This document shows, one piece after another, positions 4,326 through 7,213 of a DNA stretch of 7,213 nucleotides. Position 1 is the first letter of the stretch; every line of letters begins with the position of its first letter. The position numbers were made by a program, and so were the translations under genes. This DNA is from DASRPD01 sp035646535 (GTDB lineage Bacteria > Actinomycetota > Acidimicrobiia > IMCC26256 > JANYLB01), in NCBI GenBank assembly GCA_035646535.1, contig DASRPD010000016.1, positions 1 through 7,213 on the forward strand. Reading direction: 5' to 3'. The notes under the pieces were generated by a model that did no database searches, was not told the DNA's origin, and saw only the letters and a program-made list of their open reading frames with translations.

Positions 4326-7213
4326 ATGACAACGGTTGCCGGCCGTTCCGCCGGCCACGCTGACCGCCGCGGCGAGGACCCGGGCCGTGGCGATGGCCGG
4401 TTCTCGCCCAGGACCCGCCGGTGGGCGGGCTTCGGCGCGTTCGCCGTGCTCGCCTACCTGCCGATCCTGCTGACCCACCCCGGCCGGGTCGACGCCGATA
4501 CCAAGACGTACCTGTACCTCGATCCCGGTCGGTTGCTCACCCAGGCCCTCTCCATGTGGGACCCGAGCATCGGCCTCGGCACGGTGAGCCACCAGACGAT
4601 CGGATACCTGTTCCCGATGGGCCCGTTCTACTGGGTCCTCGAACAGGGCATCGGCGTCCCGTCGTGGGTCGCGCAACGCCTCTGGCTCGGCAGCCTCATC
4701 TTTGGCGCAGGCATGGCGATGTGGTTCCTGTTGCGCACCATCGGCGTGCGCGGGCCGGGCGTCGCCGTGGGGGTGCTCGCGTACGCGTTCTCGCCCTACG
4801 TGCTCCAGTACTCGGCTCGCTTCTCGGTCATCCTCGGCCCCTGGGCGGCGTTGCCGTTGCTCATCGCTTTGGTCGCGCTCGCGCTGCGGCGTGGCGGCTG
4901 GCGGTACGCCGCGATCTTCGCCCTCGTCATCCAGCTCATCGGTGGTGTCAACGCCACCGCGCTGTTGTTCGCCGGACTCGGGCCCGTCCTGTGGATCGCG
5001 TATTCGGTGTGGGTCCGACGCGACGCGACGCTCGGGCGCGCCTGGCAGGTGTGCTGGCGTACCGGTCTGCTGACGCTGGTCACGTCCCTCTGGTGGATGG
5101 CGGGGCTCTGGGCCCAAGGGAGCTTCGGCCTCGACATCCTGCAATACACCGAGACCGTCGAGACTGTGTCGATCACGTCCTACGCGAACGAGATCTGGCG
5201 CGGACTCGGGTATTGGTTCTTCTATTTCGGCGAGATCGTCAGGTCGAGAGATGACGCGGCCGTGCAGCTCACGGCACGGCCGCTGCTCATCCTCACGAGC
5301 TTCGCGGTCCCCGCGCTCGCGCTCGCGTCGGCAGCCATCGTCCGTTGGCGCGACCGTGTCTTCTTCGTCGCACTCATCGTTGTCGGCATGGTCATCGCGG
5401 TCGGCGCATCCCCGTACGACAACCCCGCGCCGGTCGGCTCGGTGTTCAAGGCGTTCGCGAACAGCTCGAGCGCCGGGCTCGCGATGCGTAGCACGTCACG
5501 CGCGGTACCCCTCCTCGTCCTCGGGGTGGCTGCCCTCCTCGCCGCGGGGGTCAGTGCCCTCCACGATGTGCTCGGCCGTCACCACCGCGTGCTGCGCGCC
5601 GTGGTCGTGATCGGAGTGGGTGCGCTCGTGCTGATCAACGCGCCTGGTGTCTGGGGTGGCTATTACTACAACCACGCCATCGAGCGCGACGAAGAGGTTC
5701 CGCAGTACTGGCAGGCGGCGTTGGATGACGTCGACTCGCGTCCGCACGACACGCGGGTCTTTGGGCTTCCCGGCTCCGACTTCGCGGCCTACCGGTGGGG
5801 GACCACCATCGATCCGATCGAGCCCGGGTTGATGGATCGGCCGTACGTGGCCCGCGAGCTCGTCCCGTGGGGCTCACCCGCCTCGGCCGCGTTCCTCGAG
5901 GCCATCGACCGACGCGTGCAGACCGGTGAGCTCGCCCCGGACGCGATCGCACCGCTGGCACGACTGCTCGCGGCAGGCGACGTCCTGCTCCGCATGGATC
6001 TCCAGACCGGCCGGTACAACCTCGTCCGCTCCGAAGAGCTCTGGCGCATGTTCACCGAGCCTCCGCCGGCCGGTCTCGAGGCACCGCGTGTCTACGGCGA
6101 CGAGATCCCCGGCAAGCCGCTCACACGCGTCGACGAGGAGACGATCGCGGCCGGCGACGATGGCCCGGAGCCACCGCCGGTGGCGATCTTCGGTGTCGAG
6201 GACGCGCAACGGATCCTTCGAGCCACGTCGATCGAGGGGCCGGTCATCGTCGCGGGCGACGCGGACGGCCTCGTCGACGCCGCGGGGGCCGCGGTCCTCG
6301 ATCCCGACCGCGTCGTGCTGTTCTCCGGCTCCTACGCGTCCGAGCCCGCGAAGCTGCGCGAGCAGATCGACCGAGACGCGACCCTCGTCCTCACGGACAC
6401 GAACCGACGGCGGAGCCATCGCTGGACCGGAGCACATGACAACTCCGGCCACACCGAACAGGTGGGCGAGAGCGCCTTGCGTGAGGACGCGCGCGATGCC
6501 CGACTCGAGGTGCTCCCCGACGCGACCGACGCCGCGTTCACCGTGGCCGACCAGCGAGGCGTGCACGAGGTCACCGCGACCAGCTACGGCTTCGACGGAT
6601 TGACGCCCCAGCCGGGGTTCCGGGCCGTGCGCGCGCTCGACGGTGATCCCCTCACCGCGTGGGAGGTCGGCGGGACCCGTCAGAACCTCCCGGGCGAACG
6701 GATCCGTGTCGTGCTCGACGAGCCGATCACGACCGATCAGGTGAACCTCCTCCAGCCCATCCAAGGGCCGCGAGGGCGGTGGATCGAACAGGCCACGTTG
6801 ACCTTCGACGGGCGTGATCCCGTCCACGTCGACCTCGGGCCGAGCTCGCGCGACGAGTCGGGTGAAGGACAGACCCTCCACTTTCCGCAGCGGACGTTTC
6901 GCACCTTCGAGCTGAGGATCGATCGAGTCCACGAGAGGCCGCCGACGAAGTGGAAGATCTCTCCCAAACCCGGCGACTCCGTGCGGTCGAACGCCTCCTA
7001 TGTGGGCATCGCCGAGATCCGTCTGCGCGACGAGGCTCCCGGTGCGGAGACCATCTCAGTCGACGAGTACTTCGTCATGCCCTCCGATCTGCTCGACGTG
7101 GCCGGCACGGCCTCGCTCGATCATCCGCTGGTCTTGACGATGACGCGTGACGGTCGCGCCGGCGACCCGAGGGTGGACGCCGAGTACGGCCTCCGGCGCG
7201 CCTTCTCATTGCC
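4326..7213 (+). CDS. aftD: AftD-like alpha-(1->3)-arabinofuranosyltransferase (DUF3367), 3' end cut off
   Basis: Open from the ATG to the window edge: 962 residues, with several hundred probably missing since mycobacterial AftD is about 1,400. AftD is a GT-C membrane enzyme that adds arabinofuranose outside the membrane from decaprenyl-phospho-arabinose. Helices are seen near 35-50, 117-136, 144-158, 168-187, 194-226, 246-263, 319-339, 345-361, 394-412 and 421-440. The first outer loop carries D56, D58 and K60 (ADTK), then LDPGRLL, WDP (78-80) and GYLFPMGPF (93-101), the best family signature; an aspartate here is the expected GT-C catalytic or metal residue. The soluble part includes YRWGTTIDP (489-497), VLTDTNRRR (688-696) and a discoidin-like (F5/8 C) sugar-binding module from about 764 (GFRAVRALDGDPLTAW) to 900 (YVGIAEIRL). 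A GGGGA at 4309-4313 is a distant ribosome-binding site; an in-frame GTG at 4257 is an alternative start. The sugar donor in this organism is unproven. Confidence 0.88.
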   Translation, partial: MTTVAGRSAGHADRRGEDPGRGDGRFSPRTRRWAGFGAFAVLAYLPILLTHPGRVDADTKTYLYLDPGRLLTQALSMWDPSIGLGTVSHQTIGYLFPMGPFYWVLEQGIGVPSWVAQRLWLGSLIFGAGMAMWFLLRTIGVRGPGVAVGVLAYAFSPYVLQYSARFSVILGPWAALPLLIALVALALRRGGWRYAAIFALVIQLIGGVNATALLFAGLGPVLWIAYSVWVRRDATLGRAWQVCWRTGLLTLVTSLWWMAGLWAQGSFGLDILQYTETVETVSITSYANEIWRGLGYWFFYFGEIVRSRDDAAVQLTARPLLILTSFAVPALALASAAIVRWRDRVFFVALIVVGMVIAVGASPYDNPAPVGSVFKAFANSSSAGLAMRSTSRAVPLLVLGVAALLAAGVSALHDVLGRHHRVLRAVVVIGVGALVLINAPGVWGGYYYNHAIERDEEVPQYWQAALDDVDSRPHDTRVFGLPGSDFAAYRWGTTIDPIEPGLMDRPYVARELVPWGSPASAAFLEAIDRRVQTGELAPDAIAPLARLLAAGDVLLRMDLQTGRYNLVRSEELWRMFTEPPPAGLEAPRVYGDEIPGKPLTRVDEETIAAGDDGPEPPPVAIFGVEDAQRILRATSIEGPVIVAGDADGLVDAAGAAVLDPDRVVLFSGSYASEPAKLREQIDRDATLVLTDTNRRRSHRWTGAHDNSGHTEQVGESALREDARDARLEVLPDATDAAFTVADQRGVHEVTATSYGFDGLTPQPGFRAVRALDGDPLTAWEVGGTRQNLPGERIRVVLDEPITTDQVNLLQPIQGPRGRWIEQATLTFDGRDPVHVDLGPSSRDESGEGQTLHFPQRTFRTFELRIDRVHERPPTKWKISPKPGDSVRSNASYVGIAEIRLRDEAPGAETISVDEYFVMPSDLLDVAGTASLDHPLVLTMTRDGRAGDPRVDAEYGLRRAFSL

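Noticed and set aside
3164..4363. Plus-strand open frame of 399 codons across the second sulfotransferase
   Set aside because: It is the complement of a gene with clear PAPS-binding motifs and ignores the hairpin at 3306-3332; no motif of its own.
5874..6932. Minus-strand open frame of 352 codons opposite the AftD homologue
   Set aside because: The plus strand carries the uninterrupted family protein with recognisable motifs throughout; the antisense frame has none.

Overview
The window looks like chromosomal DNA from a high-GC Actinomycetota. Codon third positions are almost all G or C, several starts are GTG, and two candidate promoters sit so close to their ATGs that the mRNAs could be leaderless. 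An AftD-type arabinofuranosyltransferase homologue fits the same phylum. The genes recall Acidimicrobiia-like lineages more than classical mycobacteria, but the lineage is a guess from protein style.

Layout. (1) Bases 1-67, minus strand: the first 22 codons of an IS110-family (DEDD) transposase, which runs off the left edge. The roughly 160 bases upstream of it hold several inverted repeats and are a candidate bridge-RNA region at the end of the element. (2) Bases 276-3297, plus strand: a tight three-gene operon of sulfotransferase, GT4 glycosyltransferase and GNAT-type acyltransferase, joined by two 4-base GTGA stop/start overlaps. (3) Bases 3306-3332: a strong 12-bp hairpin with a 3-base loop, a probable shared terminator between convergent genes. 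(4) Bases 3338-4084, minus strand: a second, different sulfotransferase of the Stf0/NodH-like type. (5) Bases 4085-4325: a divergent promoter region with a stable hairpin. (6) Bases 4326-7213, plus strand: a very large membrane protein of the AftD/DUF3367 family, open at the right edge. It has about ten transmembrane helices, then a long soluble part carrying a discoidin-like carbohydrate-binding module.

Together the genes suggest assembly and decoration of a cell-surface glycan or glycolipid. The GT4 enzyme would add a sugar on the cytoplasmic side, the GNAT protein could acylate an amino sugar or similar group, and the two sulfotransferases could move sulfate from PAPS to the product or an intermediate. 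The AftD homologue would extend a polysaccharide outside the membrane from a lipid-linked sugar donor. The families are well supported; the shared pathway and the sulfated product are inference from proximity.
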